DNA of 64,000 bases, from assembly GCF_004343255.1 (NCBI RefSeq), contig NZ_SMDD01000001.1, forward strand, positions 310,001-374,000. The letters are read 5' to 3'. The translations under genes were made by a program, and so were the position numbers. Within the stretch, counting starts at the first letter, position 1. Every line of letters begins with the position of its first letter. Shown here piece by piece: positions 42,237 to 51,046 of this stretch. Under the pieces are notes generated by a model. It did no database searches and was not told the DNA's origin. It saw only the letters and a program-made list of their open reading frames with translations. Source of the stretch: Laceyella sacchari. GTDB lineage: Bacteria > Bacillota > Bacilli > Thermoactinomycetales > Thermoactinomycetaceae.

Positions 42237-43766
42237 ATGAAAAAAATAATTAACAAATGGACTTTATTGAGCATCGCAGCTCTACTTGTTGCGGGTATTA
42301 TCGTCTCGGTGTTTATATACAACTCGAAAACTAAAGTAACCACCGAAAATAAAGAAGGTGGACAGTTTGCAACTGCTAAAGTCTCTAAGGATCAACAAGG
42401 CCGTACTTTAAAACAATTTACCGTTGTAGCTAAAGAGACAAAATGGTTGCTTGACTCTGATATTGAGGTAAATGCTTTGGCTTACGATGGAACAGTTCCC
42501 GGCAAGACCATTCAGGTTAAACAAGGGGATCGGGTACAAATTAAGCTAAAAAACGAGATGAGAGAGCCCGTTTCGATCCACTGGCATGGCTACCCGGTTC
42601 CAAATGCAATGGACGGCGTTCCTGATATTACTCAAGATCCGGTGGCACCTGGAAAAAGCTTTATGTACGACTTTGTTGCTACCGTTCCCGGAACCTATTT
42701 TTATCATTCCCACTTTGACAGTTCAAATCAGATGGATCGTGGCCTTTACGGAGCGTTCATTGTTTTGCCAAAACAAGAGACCCCCAAATATGACCGTGAA
42801 TATGTTCTTACCTTGGATGAGTGGATGATAGATAAAGAGACCGGTAGAGAAATGAACATGGAGGGTTCAGCAAATATGGATCACTCCAATATGGATCATT
42901 CCAATATGGATCACGATGAAATGATGAATAAAATGTATAACGTGTACACGGTAAACGGTAAAACCGGTTCATCTGTTAAACCAATCATAGTGAAAAAAGG
43001 AGAACGCGTACGCATCCGCTTTATTAATGCCGGCTTTCAAACTCACAAAATCCATCTTCAAGATCAAGAGTTCCAGGTGATTGCCAGTGACGGGAATAAT
43101 ATAAAAAATCCGGCTGTTATTAAAAATCGAATCATTGCCATCGGGGCTTCGGAAAGGTATGACATCAGCTTTATTGCAGGAGAGAACAGTTTTGCCATTG
43201 ATCTTCATGACGGAACTGCCGGGGCAAAAACACTTTTGATTCCGGTACAAGTGGAAGGAGACAACAAAGCCGTATTCAAATCCGACCAGTCTCAGTTACC
43301 AACATGGGATATGGTAAATTATAACAAGGACTCAACCTATCAATCGGGGGATTTTCAATCTTCTTATATACTTCGCTTAAATACCAAAATGGAAAATGGG
43401 GAGCAAGTTTACACGATTAATGGCAAGACTTGGCCCAATACAGATCAGATTCCAGTAAAATCCGGAGAAAAAGTCAAGATTAAGCTGATTAACGAGGGCA
43501 AATCGGATCACCCGATGCATCTCCATGGTCATACATTCCAAGTACTGACTAAAAACGGTAAGTCTGTTTCTGAGAACATCAAAAAAGATACCCTCGTTGT
43601 GAAACCGGGTGAAACCTATGAAATTGGCTTTACAGCCAACAATCCCGGACACTGGATGTTCCACTGCCATGATCTTCATCACGCCGCGGCAGGAATGATG
43701 ACCGACGTTAAATACAGTGATTATCAAGCAAAATATCAACCTAATCGAAATAAGGCACATGAATAA
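42237..43766 (+). CDS. Multicopper oxidase, membrane-anchored, with Met/His/Asp-rich loop
   Basis: A 509-residue three-cupredoxin laccase-type oxidase. An N-terminal signal anchor (about 8-28) places it outside the membrane. Copper ligands are complete: HWHG (about residue 118), HSHF (about 160), HPMHLHGH (about 422) and the HCHDLHH motif with the type 1 Cys (about 478) plus downstream Met. A loop near residues 215-235 repeats NMDHS/NMDHD, typical of copper-resistance oxidases. Codon use is AT-rich, unlike the sbn genes next door, suggesting acquisition. Likely role: oxidation of Cu(I) or Fe(II). Confidence 0.9.
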   Translation: MKKIINKWTLLSIAALLVAGIIVSVFIYNSKTKVTTENKEGGQFATAKVSKDQQGRTLKQFTVVAKETKWLLDSDIEVNALAYDGTVPGKTIQVKQGDRVQIKLKNEMREPVSIHWHGYPVPNAMDGVPDITQDPVAPGKSFMYDFVATVPGTYFYHSHFDSSNQMDRGLYGAFIVLPKQETPKYDREYVLTLDEWMIDKETGREMNMEGSANMDHSNMDHSNMDHDEMMNKMYNVYTVNGKTGSSVKPIIVKKGERVRIRFINAGFQTHKIHLQDQEFQVIASDGNNIKNPAVIKNRIIAIGASERYDISFIAGENSFAIDLHDGTAGAKTLLIPVQVEGDNKAVFKSDQSQLPTWDMVNYNKDSTYQSGDFQSSYILRLNTKMENGEQVYTINGKTWPNTDQIPVKSGEKVKIKLINEGKSDHPMHLHGHTFQVLTKNGKSVSENIKKDTLVVKPGETYEIGFTANNPGHWMFHCHDLHHAAAGMMTDVKYSDYQAKYQPNRNKAHE

Positions 43767-43786
43767 GATGAAATGCTGAATCTTTC

Positions 43787-43816
43787 AGGCGACCTAATCT
43801 CTATAGGTCGCCTTTT
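43787..43816 (+). terminator. Terminator after the multicopper oxidase gene
   Basis: AGGCGACCTA with TAGGTCGCCT and four T. Confidence 0.85.
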
Positions 43817-43911
43817 ATCAGGAATTTGTTGAAAGAAGCATTTTAGAAAGCGGCGCCAAGCGGGTTGTTGCCAGGAATATAAAATAATGCAATTAATTCT
43901 TACGAAATGGA

Positions 43912-43940
43912 TTGACCTGATAATGATTATCATTTAGTAT
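43912..43940 (+). promoter_or_regulatory. Sigma-A promoter of the sbn operon
   Basis: TTGACC (43912-43917) and TAGTAT (43935-43940) with a 17-nt spacer. The whole spacer is the Fur box TGATAATGATTATCATT, so Fur-Fe would block RNA polymerase directly. Confidence 0.85.
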
Positions 43941-43960
43941 TGTTATTGAAAATCATTATC
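43919..43960 (+). promoter_or_regulatory. Two Fur boxes
   Basis: Box 1, GATAATGATTATCATTTAG (43919-43937), matches the 19-bp consensus at 15 positions. Box 2, GTTATTGAAAATCATTATC (43942-43960), matches at 16. Together they cover the promoter and the start of the transcript. Confidence 0.9.
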
Positions 43961-43981
43961 ATCTCAGAAAGGGTGAGACAC

Positions 43982-44968
43982 ATGCCCGTCTCCATCCATA
44001 AACAGGATGAGAACAAGGCTCTCCCTTCGTCAATCATCGAGTGCGTGGGGAATACGCCGTTGGTTAGTTTGCGGCGGTTGTTTGCGGGAACCGGTGTGGA
44101 GGTATTTGCCAAACTGGAATACATGAACCCGGGAGGTAGTATGAAAGACCGTCCCGCCCGCTTCATGATTGAACAAGGGTTGCGCGACGGCACCATCACC
44201 GCCGATTCGCACATCATCGAAAGTAGTTCCGGCAATCTGGGTGTGGCAATCGCGATGGTGGCTCGCGTGTACGGTTTGCCATTTACTTGTGTCGTCGATC
44301 CCAAAACGGCGCCAAGCAATCTCAAAATCTTAAGTCAGTTGGGCGCCAAGATCGAGATGGTGACAGAAGCTGATGATCAGGGCGGTTATCTCAAGACGCG
44401 AATTCGTCGCGTGCAAGAGTTGTTACATAGTATTCCGAATGCAGTATGGATGAATCAGTATGCCAATGAGCGGAATTGGCAGGCTCATTATTATGGAACG
44501 GGGAGCGAGATGGCAAAACAGCTGCCTCAAGCGCCGGACTGCCTGATTGCGGCGGTGAGTACGAGCGGCAGCATCTTGGGGTGCGCTAGACGGCTGAGAG
44601 AAACGTATCCCGATGTCAAAGTGATCGCCGTGGACGCAGTTGGTTCTGTCATCTTCGGTACACCACCCAAGCGCCGCGAGTTACCGGGTATCGGCTCCAG
44701 TCGTGTTCCCGAGATCCTGGTCAGGGAAGAAATTGACGATGTGATCCATGTCAATGACCGGGAGTCGGTCGAGGGGTGCCGGGACTTGTTGTACCATGAA
44801 GGGATTTTTGCAGGGGGATCTTCTGGTTCGGTAATCGCCGCGATCAAGAAGTTGATTCCCACTGTACCCAAACCATTTCGCATCTGTACAATTTTGCCCG
44901 ACCGGGGAGACCGGTATCTGGACATGGTGTATGACGAGGACTGGGTAGACCGTTTGCCAACTACTTAA
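43982..44968 (+). CDS. sbnA: SbnA-like PLP enzyme: N-(2-amino-2-carboxyethyl)-L-glutamate synthase
   Basis: A 328-residue cysteine-synthase-fold enzyme, the same length as S. aureus SbnA. PLP Lys in GGSMKDRPA near residue 58, substrate loop SSSGNLGVA near residue 82, phosphate loop STSGS near residue 195. SbnA joins O-phosphoserine and glutamate to give ACEGA, the precursor of L-2,3-diaminopropionate. The ATG at 43982 follows AAAGGGTGAG; a TTG at 43940 lies inside the promoter. It is the first gene of the operon and 30 bp from sbnB. Confidence 0.93.
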   Translation: MPVSIHKQDENKALPSSIIECVGNTPLVSLRRLFAGTGVEVFAKLEYMNPGGSMKDRPARFMIEQGLRDGTITADSHIIESSSGNLGVAIAMVARVYGLPFTCVVDPKTAPSNLKILSQLGAKIEMVTEADDQGGYLKTRIRRVQELLHSIPNAVWMNQYANERNWQAHYYGTGSEMAKQLPQAPDCLIAAVSTSGSILGCARRLRETYPDVKVIAVDAVGSVIFGTPPKRRELPGIGSSRVPEILVREEIDDVIHVNDRESVEGCRDLLYHEGIFAGGSSGSVIAAIKKLIPTVPKPFRICTILPDRGDRYLDMVYDEDWVDRLPTT

Positions 44969-44998
44969 ACCAATCATAAACATAAGAGGTGTTTCAAC

Positions 44999-46018
44999 AT
45001 GACACAAACGCAACAACCTGAACTGCTGTATCTGTCCAAGCGAGACATTGTGGAGCTGGGCGGAGATCATTCCAATCTGTATGTAGCGGCGATTGAACGG
45101 GCGCTCACCCTGCATGCGGAAAAGAACTTTGTGCAACCGCTAAAGCCATATCTTCGCTCGCAGGGCGCGGATGGGCATATCGCCGACCGCATCATCGCTA
45201 TGCCGGCGCACATCGGAAATCCGGGCATTTCAGGGTTGAAGTGGGTCGGAAGCAAGCACGACAACCCCAAAAAACGGGGCTTGGAACGGGCCAGTGCGTT
45301 GGTGATTCTCAATGATCCCGAAACCAACTACCCCGTCGCTGTGATGGAAGGAAGCCTGATCAGCGGGATGAGAACGGCGGCTGTGACAGTGGTCGCTTCC
45401 AAACATTTGGCCAAGCCAGGCTTTACCCATGTGACGAGCATTGGATGCGGTGTTATCGCAAAAATGCAATTGTTCTCGATGATCGAACAGTTCCCCCAAA
45501 TCAAAACCATCCATCTTTATGATGTATTCCCAGAGGCCGCGGTGAAATTGTCCAAGGCGATTCGGCAGAAAGCCCCGGAAGTGGAAGTCGAATGTTGCGA
45601 CACGGTAGAAGCGGCGGTTAAGCAAGGGGAAGTAGTAATTACTTGTACTGTGGCGGACAAGCCTTATATTCCGTACGCTTGGATTCAAAAAGGGGCGTTT
45701 ATCAGCAACGTCTCCATCATGGATGTGCATAAAGAAGTATATTTGCAAGCGGACAAAGTGGTTGTGGACGATTGGGAGCAAAGCAATCGCGAGAAAAAAG
45801 TGATCAATCAGCTCGTGTTGGAAGGGCGCTTCTCGCGTGAGCAGTTGCATGCAGAATTGGGTGAAATCGTGGTGGGGAGAAAACCCGGACGGGAGCGCGA
45901 CGATGAGATCATCCTGCTCAATCCGATGGGGATGGCCATTGAGGATATCGCCTGCGCGGAACAAATTTATCGTGAGGCAGTCAAAAAGCAGATCGGTACC
46001 AAATTGAGCCTTTACTAG
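44999..46018 (+). CDS. sbnB: SbnB-like ACEGA dehydrogenase (ornithine cyclodeaminase fold)
   Basis: A 339-residue member of the ornithine cyclodeaminase/mu-crystallin family. It has a Rossmann segment with GCGVIAKMQ (about residues 149-157) and a substrate-binding GLKWVGSKHDNP stretch (about 79-90). In staphylococci SbnB oxidatively cleaves ACEGA with NAD+ to diaminopropionate and 2-oxoglutarate. Preceded by AAGAGGTG. Its direct pairing with sbnA and the identical gene order support this role rather than proline synthesis. Confidence 0.93.
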   Translation: MTQTQQPELLYLSKRDIVELGGDHSNLYVAAIERALTLHAEKNFVQPLKPYLRSQGADGHIADRIIAMPAHIGNPGISGLKWVGSKHDNPKKRGLERASALVILNDPETNYPVAVMEGSLISGMRTAAVTVVASKHLAKPGFTHVTSIGCGVIAKMQLFSMIEQFPQIKTIHLYDVFPEAAVKLSKAIRQKAPEVEVECCDTVEAAVKQGEVVITCTVADKPYIPYAWIQKGAFISNVSIMDVHKEVYLQADKVVVDDWEQSNREKKVINQLVLEGRFSREQLHAELGEIVVGRKPGRERDDEIILLNPMGMAIEDIACAEQIYREAVKKQIGTKLSLY

Positions 46019-46144
46019 ACGCTCATCAAAGAGAGATTTCTCGCCGTTTCCCCGGTTGACGAGTGGATTTGAACGCGACCGGGGATGTTTTTAGGAGAGC
46101 AAACGAAACGACAACATGATTGGACGGGAAAGGACGTAGAGGCA

Positions 46145-47980
46145 ATGAAGCTTTCAGATAACCCCCATGCTACACAAAAAGCCGATGCCGAGGAACAAGT
46201 GTTTACCGACTTGGTAAATGCCCTGATCTATGAGGATTTCATGGGGATGAGGAGTCGAAGCATGCTACTTCGCGATCCACAGGAATTACTGGCTCAGACG
46301 GGTATGACTTTAGCTGAAGCGGAGAGTTTGCTTGCGTTTCCGCTTCGGGATGGCCGAACCTTGCATTTTCGCGTAATTCCAGACAGCCGTTTTCAATCTT
46401 ACCGTTTCAGCCGTCCCCCGATTCTGTTGGCGGGGGCGGAAGAAGGGGAAACCAGGTTTCGCCCGCTAGAAATGGATGAATACGTGCGGTTGTTGGCCGA
46501 GGAGGCGGAGGCTGGTCCCTTCCCCAATCTGGCTGGATTTTGTGACGAGTTGAAATTGGCAGTTGAGCAGACCATCCTTTCTTCACAAGCTTCGACGGCA
46601 CTGGAGATCACGAGGGGTGTCGTGAGCTTGCGGGAGTCTGAACGTTACGCTTCTTTGCGGGATCGCCCTTTCCACCCTACTTCCCGAGTGAAAAACGGGT
46701 GGGACAAAGACGATTATTCCCTGTATGGGTCGGAGTTTGGTCAGGTGTTCGGATTGGACTGGGTCGCTGTTCGCAACGATCGGGTGCGCTGGGGGGATAG
46801 AGGAAAATCCCCGCTTTACACTGAGCTGTTGTCCGGTGAGGATCAAGAGCGTTTGCTTCGTTCCCTCCAAGCGAAAGGCTTGTCACCCACGGATTATTGT
46901 CTGATGCCTGTTCACCCTTGGCAGATGAAGCATGTGCTTCCTCGCGTGTTTGAACAGGAGCTGGCGGAGCAGGTTATCATTCCAGTGGCGTCCGGACTGG
47001 GGCAGTTTACGCCGAGTTCTTCGGTGCGTAGCTTGATTCCGCTACACAATCCGACTGTGCACGTCAAAGTGCCGTTAGGTGTGTATGCGTTGGGTGCCAT
47101 TCGGATCATGCCGCCGCGCTATTTGGAAAACGGGGTGAAAGGGCAGAAAATGGTGGAGCGGCTTTGCGCGGGCGAGGCGCAAGCGACTCCTTCCATCGCT
47201 GTCTGCGATGAGGAAAGCTGGGTGGCATACACCGCCCCCGGTGAAGATCCGTTTGCTGACAAGCCGGGTCATCTCGGCTGTTTGGTGCGGCGATATCCGC
47301 AAACGATGCTGGAAGCGGATGTGGTTTGTCCGATGTCTGCACTTGCGGTATTTACGGAGCGGAGAGAGGCTCCTCTGATCGAGCATTTATTGCGCCAACG
47401 GCAGGAGACGGACGGACGAGCCTTGTTCCGTGACATTTGTCAAGCGTTTATCGGGCGTGCAGTGTGGTTTGCCAAGGTGGGCATCTTGCCGGAGATGCAC
47501 GGACAAAATGTCGTGTTCCTGTTTGAACAGGGACAGCTTAAGCAACTGTTGTTGCGGGATCATGATACGGTACGCGTCTATCCCGAATGGATGGAGCGCG
47601 CCGGCCTGCCGCCTGTTCCATACACGGTGAAACCCAACACGCGAAACACGCTGATCCTGGGTACAGCGGCCGACTTTTTATCCTATTTGCAGACGTTAGG
47701 CATCCAAGTAAATCTGGCGTCGATCCTGCAGGCATTCGCCGCGTGCGGATGGCTGTCTGAGGATGAAGGGTGGCTCATGATCCGGCAGGAATTGGAGCGG
47801 GCTATCAAACAGGAAGCGCCGGCCGGGGTGATGACGGAGATGGCTGAGGTGTTGTTGGAAGCCGAACATTGGCCGGTCAAGGAGATTATCGCTCCCCTGT
47901 TGCGCCGGAAGGGCACCGGCGGCGGAAGTATGCCGTCAGGCCAAGGAAGCATTGCCAACCCATTGCGGTGGGAGGGGTGA
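46145..47980 (+). CDS. sbnC: SbnC-like NIS siderophore synthetase (IucA/IucC)
   Basis: A 611-residue NRPS-independent synthetase. The N-terminal IucA/IucC domain (about residues 130-390) has HPTSRVKNGWD (about 178), MPVHPWQMKH (about 255) and a FTPSSSVRSL adenylate-binding stretch (about 288). The C-terminal FhuF-like domain has EMHGQNVVFLF (about 450) and LRDHDTVRVYP. SbnC adds the last carboxylate (2-oxoglutarate end) in staphyloferrin B assembly. I use the ATG at 46145 after GTAGAGG; an in-frame ATG at 46085 is possible. Confidence 0.92.
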   Translation: MKLSDNPHATQKADAEEQVFTDLVNALIYEDFMGMRSRSMLLRDPQELLAQTGMTLAEAESLLAFPLRDGRTLHFRVIPDSRFQSYRFSRPPILLAGAEEGETRFRPLEMDEYVRLLAEEAEAGPFPNLAGFCDELKLAVEQTILSSQASTALEITRGVVSLRESERYASLRDRPFHPTSRVKNGWDKDDYSLYGSEFGQVFGLDWVAVRNDRVRWGDRGKSPLYTELLSGEDQERLLRSLQAKGLSPTDYCLMPVHPWQMKHVLPRVFEQELAEQVIIPVASGLGQFTPSSSVRSLIPLHNPTVHVKVPLGVYALGAIRIMPPRYLENGVKGQKMVERLCAGEAQATPSIAVCDEESWVAYTAPGEDPFADKPGHLGCLVRRYPQTMLEADVVCPMSALAVFTERREAPLIEHLLRQRQETDGRALFRDICQAFIGRAVWFAKVGILPEMHGQNVVFLFEQGQLKQLLLRDHDTVRVYPEWMERAGLPPVPYTVKPNTRNTLILGTAADFLSYLQTLGIQVNLASILQAFAACGWLSEDEGWLMIRQELERAIKQEAPAGVMTEMAEVLLEAEHWPVKEIIAPLLRRKGTGGGSMPSGQGSIANPLRWEG

Positions 47981-47984
47981 TGGG

Positions 47985-49229
47985 ATGAACGGACTTGCCT
48001 GGAAGCGCAACTTTGTCACGTTGTGGACCGGACAGTTCATCTCCACCGCTGGCTTGACGGTGATGGTGCCCCTGCTCCCCTTTTATCTGGGAGAACTAGG
48101 TGGACAAACCGGCGCCCAGCATGGCTGGATGGGGCTATGCTTGGCGGCGCCGGCGCTGACCATGTTTATCTTCTCCCCGCTTTGGGGGCGGATCGGCGAT
48201 CGGATCGGCCGCAAAATGATGGTGGTTCGGGCTTTGATGGGACTGGCTTTCAGTCTTCTGCTCATGGGGTTTGCGCAGACACCTTTGCAACTCTTTTTAT
48301 GTCGGCTGTTGCAAGGAGCGTTTGGCGGCGTAGTGGACGCTTCGGCGGCTTTTGCCAGTGCGGAGGCGCCGCAAGGAAAAAACGGGAAAACGCTGGGAAG
48401 CTTGCAGGGGGCGACCGCGGCTGGCTCCTTTTTGGGCCCGCTGTTGGGAGGGATTCTGGCCGATACGTTCGGTTATCGCACCCTGTTTGTAGCGATGGCG
48501 GCTTTGACAGGTGTCAGCGCTCTGGTAGCGGCTTGGCTCTTGCACGAGAGCAAGGGCGCTTCCACCGCCAGTCAAGCGGAACCACGTCTCCCTCTCTTCT
48601 CCGCATTGCGATCGCTTGTGCAGAAGAAAGAAACGCGAGCCTTTATTGTGGCCGGGATTTGCGTGCAATCGGGCATTTACGGTTTGACGGTGATCTTTGC
48701 GCCTTATGTGCAAAGCATGACCGATGGAGGGGAGCGCGCCGCGACATGGGTGGGCGTGTTGCAGGCGGTGATGTGGTTGGCGACGATGGTAGCCTCACCG
48801 TGGTGGGGGAAACAAAACGATCACAAACCGGTGCGGCTCAACTTTTTTGTCGCTGCGTTGGGTTGCGGGATCAGCATTTGGCTCCAACTGTTACCCACAT
48901 CTGCGGTCTGGTTGATCCCACTCAGAATGGTACAGGGGCTCTGCTTTGCGGCACTGCTTCCTTCTGTGTATTTTCAAGTGAGCCGTTCATCCCGCCGCCA
49001 AGACCAAGGGATGAACATCGGATTGACGAACAGCTGCTTGGTCGGAGGGCAGGTTATGGGCTCTTTGGCCGGTGCCGGACTAACCGGATTTCTATCATTG
49101 CCGACGGTGCTTTTTTGTATGGGAAGCCTGTTCGTGTTGGGCGCGTGCGCCGTTGCAAGCGGCAGGCCGACAAACTCGGACCGGACTTTCCATCTGCCCT
49201 TTGTATCGCGCAATGATCAGGTAAGCTGA
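47985..49229 (+). CDS. sbnD: SbnD-like MFS siderophore exporter
   Basis: A 414-residue major facilitator with 12 predicted helices. The motif-A loop between helices 2 and 3 reads PLWGRIGDRIGRKMM (about residues 65-79), and motif C-like GSFLGPLLGG lies near residue 150. The ATG at 47985 follows GGGAGGGGTGATGGG and sits five bases after the sbnC stop. In staphylococci SbnD exports staphyloferrin B. No importer (sirABC-like) gene is present in this window. Confidence 0.9.
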   Translation: MNGLAWKRNFVTLWTGQFISTAGLTVMVPLLPFYLGELGGQTGAQHGWMGLCLAAPALTMFIFSPLWGRIGDRIGRKMMVVRALMGLAFSLLLMGFAQTPLQLFLCRLLQGAFGGVVDASAAFASAEAPQGKNGKTLGSLQGATAAGSFLGPLLGGILADTFGYRTLFVAMAALTGVSALVAAWLLHESKGASTASQAEPRLPLFSALRSLVQKKETRAFIVAGICVQSGIYGLTVIFAPYVQSMTDGGERAATWVGVLQAVMWLATMVASPWWGKQNDHKPVRLNFFVAALGCGISIWLQLLPTSAVWLIPLRMVQGLCFAALLPSVYFQVSRSSRRQDQGMNIGLTNSCLVGGQVMGSLAGAGLTGFLSLPTVLFCMGSLFVLGACAVASGRPTNSDRTFHLPFVSRNDQVS

Positions 49230-49258
49230 TCGCATCATCAATAGAAAGGTAGACGGAG

Positions 49259-51046
49259 ATGGAACCAAATCTGTATCAGATTGCAGAACATCAAACAGTG
49301 GAACGCATTTTGAACGCCTTCATCCGGGAACGGGGCGATGCGTCCCTTTTCGCTGAGAGCGATGACGCACTTGTTCGTTGGATGGACGCACAGGAGCCGG
49401 GGGCGACGTGGCTGAGTTTGCCTCTGCCGAAACGGCTGGGGAAATTGTTGGGAATCGTTACATATTCATCGGTGTTTGGCCACCACCGGTATGGGAAGCA
49501 GTTTTGGATTGCGGACGCAGATCAGCGCGTGACTCCCGTACCATCCGCCACCCAATTAATCACTTGGTTGGTGGAGGAGCTGGCCGGAGAGGATGAGGCG
49601 GAGCCTGTTGACGAACTGTTGGCTCAAATTCAAAACAGCATCGAAAAAACGGCTCTCTATCTTGAACACGCGTTGGCACATGGGGTGCGGGACGGGTGGG
49701 AATTGCACCCGGAAGAAAGGCTGAAATGGATGGAACAGCGCCTGTTGAGCGGACATCCTTTTCACCCCACGCCCAAAAGCTCAGAAGGGTTCAGTATGGA
49801 AGATTTGCGGCGATTCTCCCCGGAATTGCAAGCGTCTTTTCCGTTGCACTTTTTTGCGCTCCACCCGAACTGGATCGATGAAGAGTGGACGGAGGAAATC
49901 GCTCCGGCCAAGGCGGCCATCTTGCCGCCGGATGTGGCTGAGCGCACCGCTCGTGCCATTCCGGAGGGCTACCGTCTGTTGCCGATGCATCCATGGCAGG
50001 CAGCGTATGTGCGGCGGTTTTTAGCTTGGCGCACGGGACTGGAACAAGGTTTTATTATCGATTTAGGCCAGCTGGGGCCGGAGGTGTATCCTACCTCGTC
50101 AGTGCGGACGGTGTGGAGCGCCCGCTATCCTTATTCGTTCAAATTGCCGCTTCATGTGCGTATCACCCATTTTGTGAGGGAAAACACGGCGGAACAAGTG
50201 AAGCGATCCCTTGATGCTAGTCGCGTGATGGCCGTGTTGCGCCAGGCGTGGCCACATGCGTCCATGTCCGTATTGGCTGAGGCGGGTGCGATCCGGTTCC
50301 ACCCTCCGGCAGACTTGGACGGAGAGTATTCACCGGCCAGCTTCAATGTGCTATTGCGGGAAAATCCTGATTTGGCCAAAGGGCGCACGCCGTTGGTGGT
50401 GGCTTCCCTGCTGGAATGTTGGCCCAACCAAAGTGAACCGCCACTCTTGCAGGCGATTCGGCAGGCGGGTGGAGTGACGGAAGGGACGATCCCGTCGGAG
50501 CATCTGGCAACCTGGCTGAGAAAGTATGTGGAAGTGGTGTTCCTTCCAGCGCTGGATCTGTTTGCCAATGAAGGGGTGAGCCTGGAAGCCCACGTGCAGA
50601 ATTCATTACTTCATTTGGAACAGGGATGGCCCGATCATTTTTATGTGCGGGATATGGAAGGGGTCAGCATCAACCGGGACTTGGCTGAGGCCAAAGGGTA
50701 TTACGATGGCGCGATCACTCCAGACAGCCCCGTTCTCTACTCCGGGGAGCAGGCATGGGAGCGACTGCAATATTATCTGATCACCAATCATTTGGGCCAT
50801 CTTTTGCATGTCATCGCGTACTATGGACGCTGGTGTGAACGAGAAGCATGGGCGGTGGTGCGCGATCGCCTGGAACGGGAGAAAGCGGTTGCTTCCTCGC
50901 TTATGCGCCAAGTGCTGGAGCGATTGTTGGGAGCGCCTGCTATTCGGGCCAAAGCGAATCTGCTCAGCCGGTTCCAAAACCGGTCAGACTCGGCCGTTTA
51001 TCTGGATTTGATCAACCCCATGCACAGCGAGGTGAAGGCGAAATGA
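49259..51046 (+). CDS. sbnE: SbnE-like NIS siderophore synthetase (IucA/IucC)
   Basis: A 595-residue synthetase. IucA/IucC core: HPFHPTPKSSEGF (about 166), MHPWQAAYV (about 243), YPTSSVRTVWS (about 281). The FhuF-like C-terminal domain carries EAHVQNSLLHLE (about 442), with the catalytic-site RDMEGVSI (about 463). In S. aureus SbnE performs the first condensation of citrate with diaminopropionate. The stop overlaps sbnF by 4 bp. Confidence 0.92.
   Translation: MEPNLYQIAEHQTVERILNAFIRERGDASLFAESDDALVRWMDAQEPGATWLSLPLPKRLGKLLGIVTYSSVFGHHRYGKQFWIADADQRVTPVPSATQLITWLVEELAGEDEAEPVDELLAQIQNSIEKTALYLEHALAHGVRDGWELHPEERLKWMEQRLLSGHPFHPTPKSSEGFSMEDLRRFSPELQASFPLHFFALHPNWIDEEWTEEIAPAKAAILPPDVAERTARAIPEGYRLLPMHPWQAAYVRRFLAWRTGLEQGFIIDLGQLGPEVYPTSSVRTVWSARYPYSFKLPLHVRITHFVRENTAEQVKRSLDASRVMAVLRQAWPHASMSVLAEAGAIRFHPPADLDGEYSPASFNVLLRENPDLAKGRTPLVVASLLECWPNQSEPPLLQAIRQAGGVTEGTIPSEHLATWLRKYVEVVFLPALDLFANEGVSLEAHVQNSLLHLEQGWPDHFYVRDMEGVSINRDLAEAKGYYDGAITPDSPVLYSGEQAWERLQYYLITNHLGHLLHVIAYYGRWCEREAWAVVRDRLEREKAVASSLMRQVLERLLGAPAIRAKANLLSRFQNRSDSAVYLDLINPMHSEVKAK

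Noticed and set aside
48023-49216. A 397-codon frame inside sbnD on the same strand
   Set aside because: It is a frame-shifted shadow; the sbnD frame has the MFS motifs and the ribosome binding site.
50848-51042. Extended start for sbnF inside sbnE
   Set aside because: It would overlap sbnE by about 200 bp. The ATG at 51043 gives the usual 4-bp ATGA overlap and the family N-terminus.
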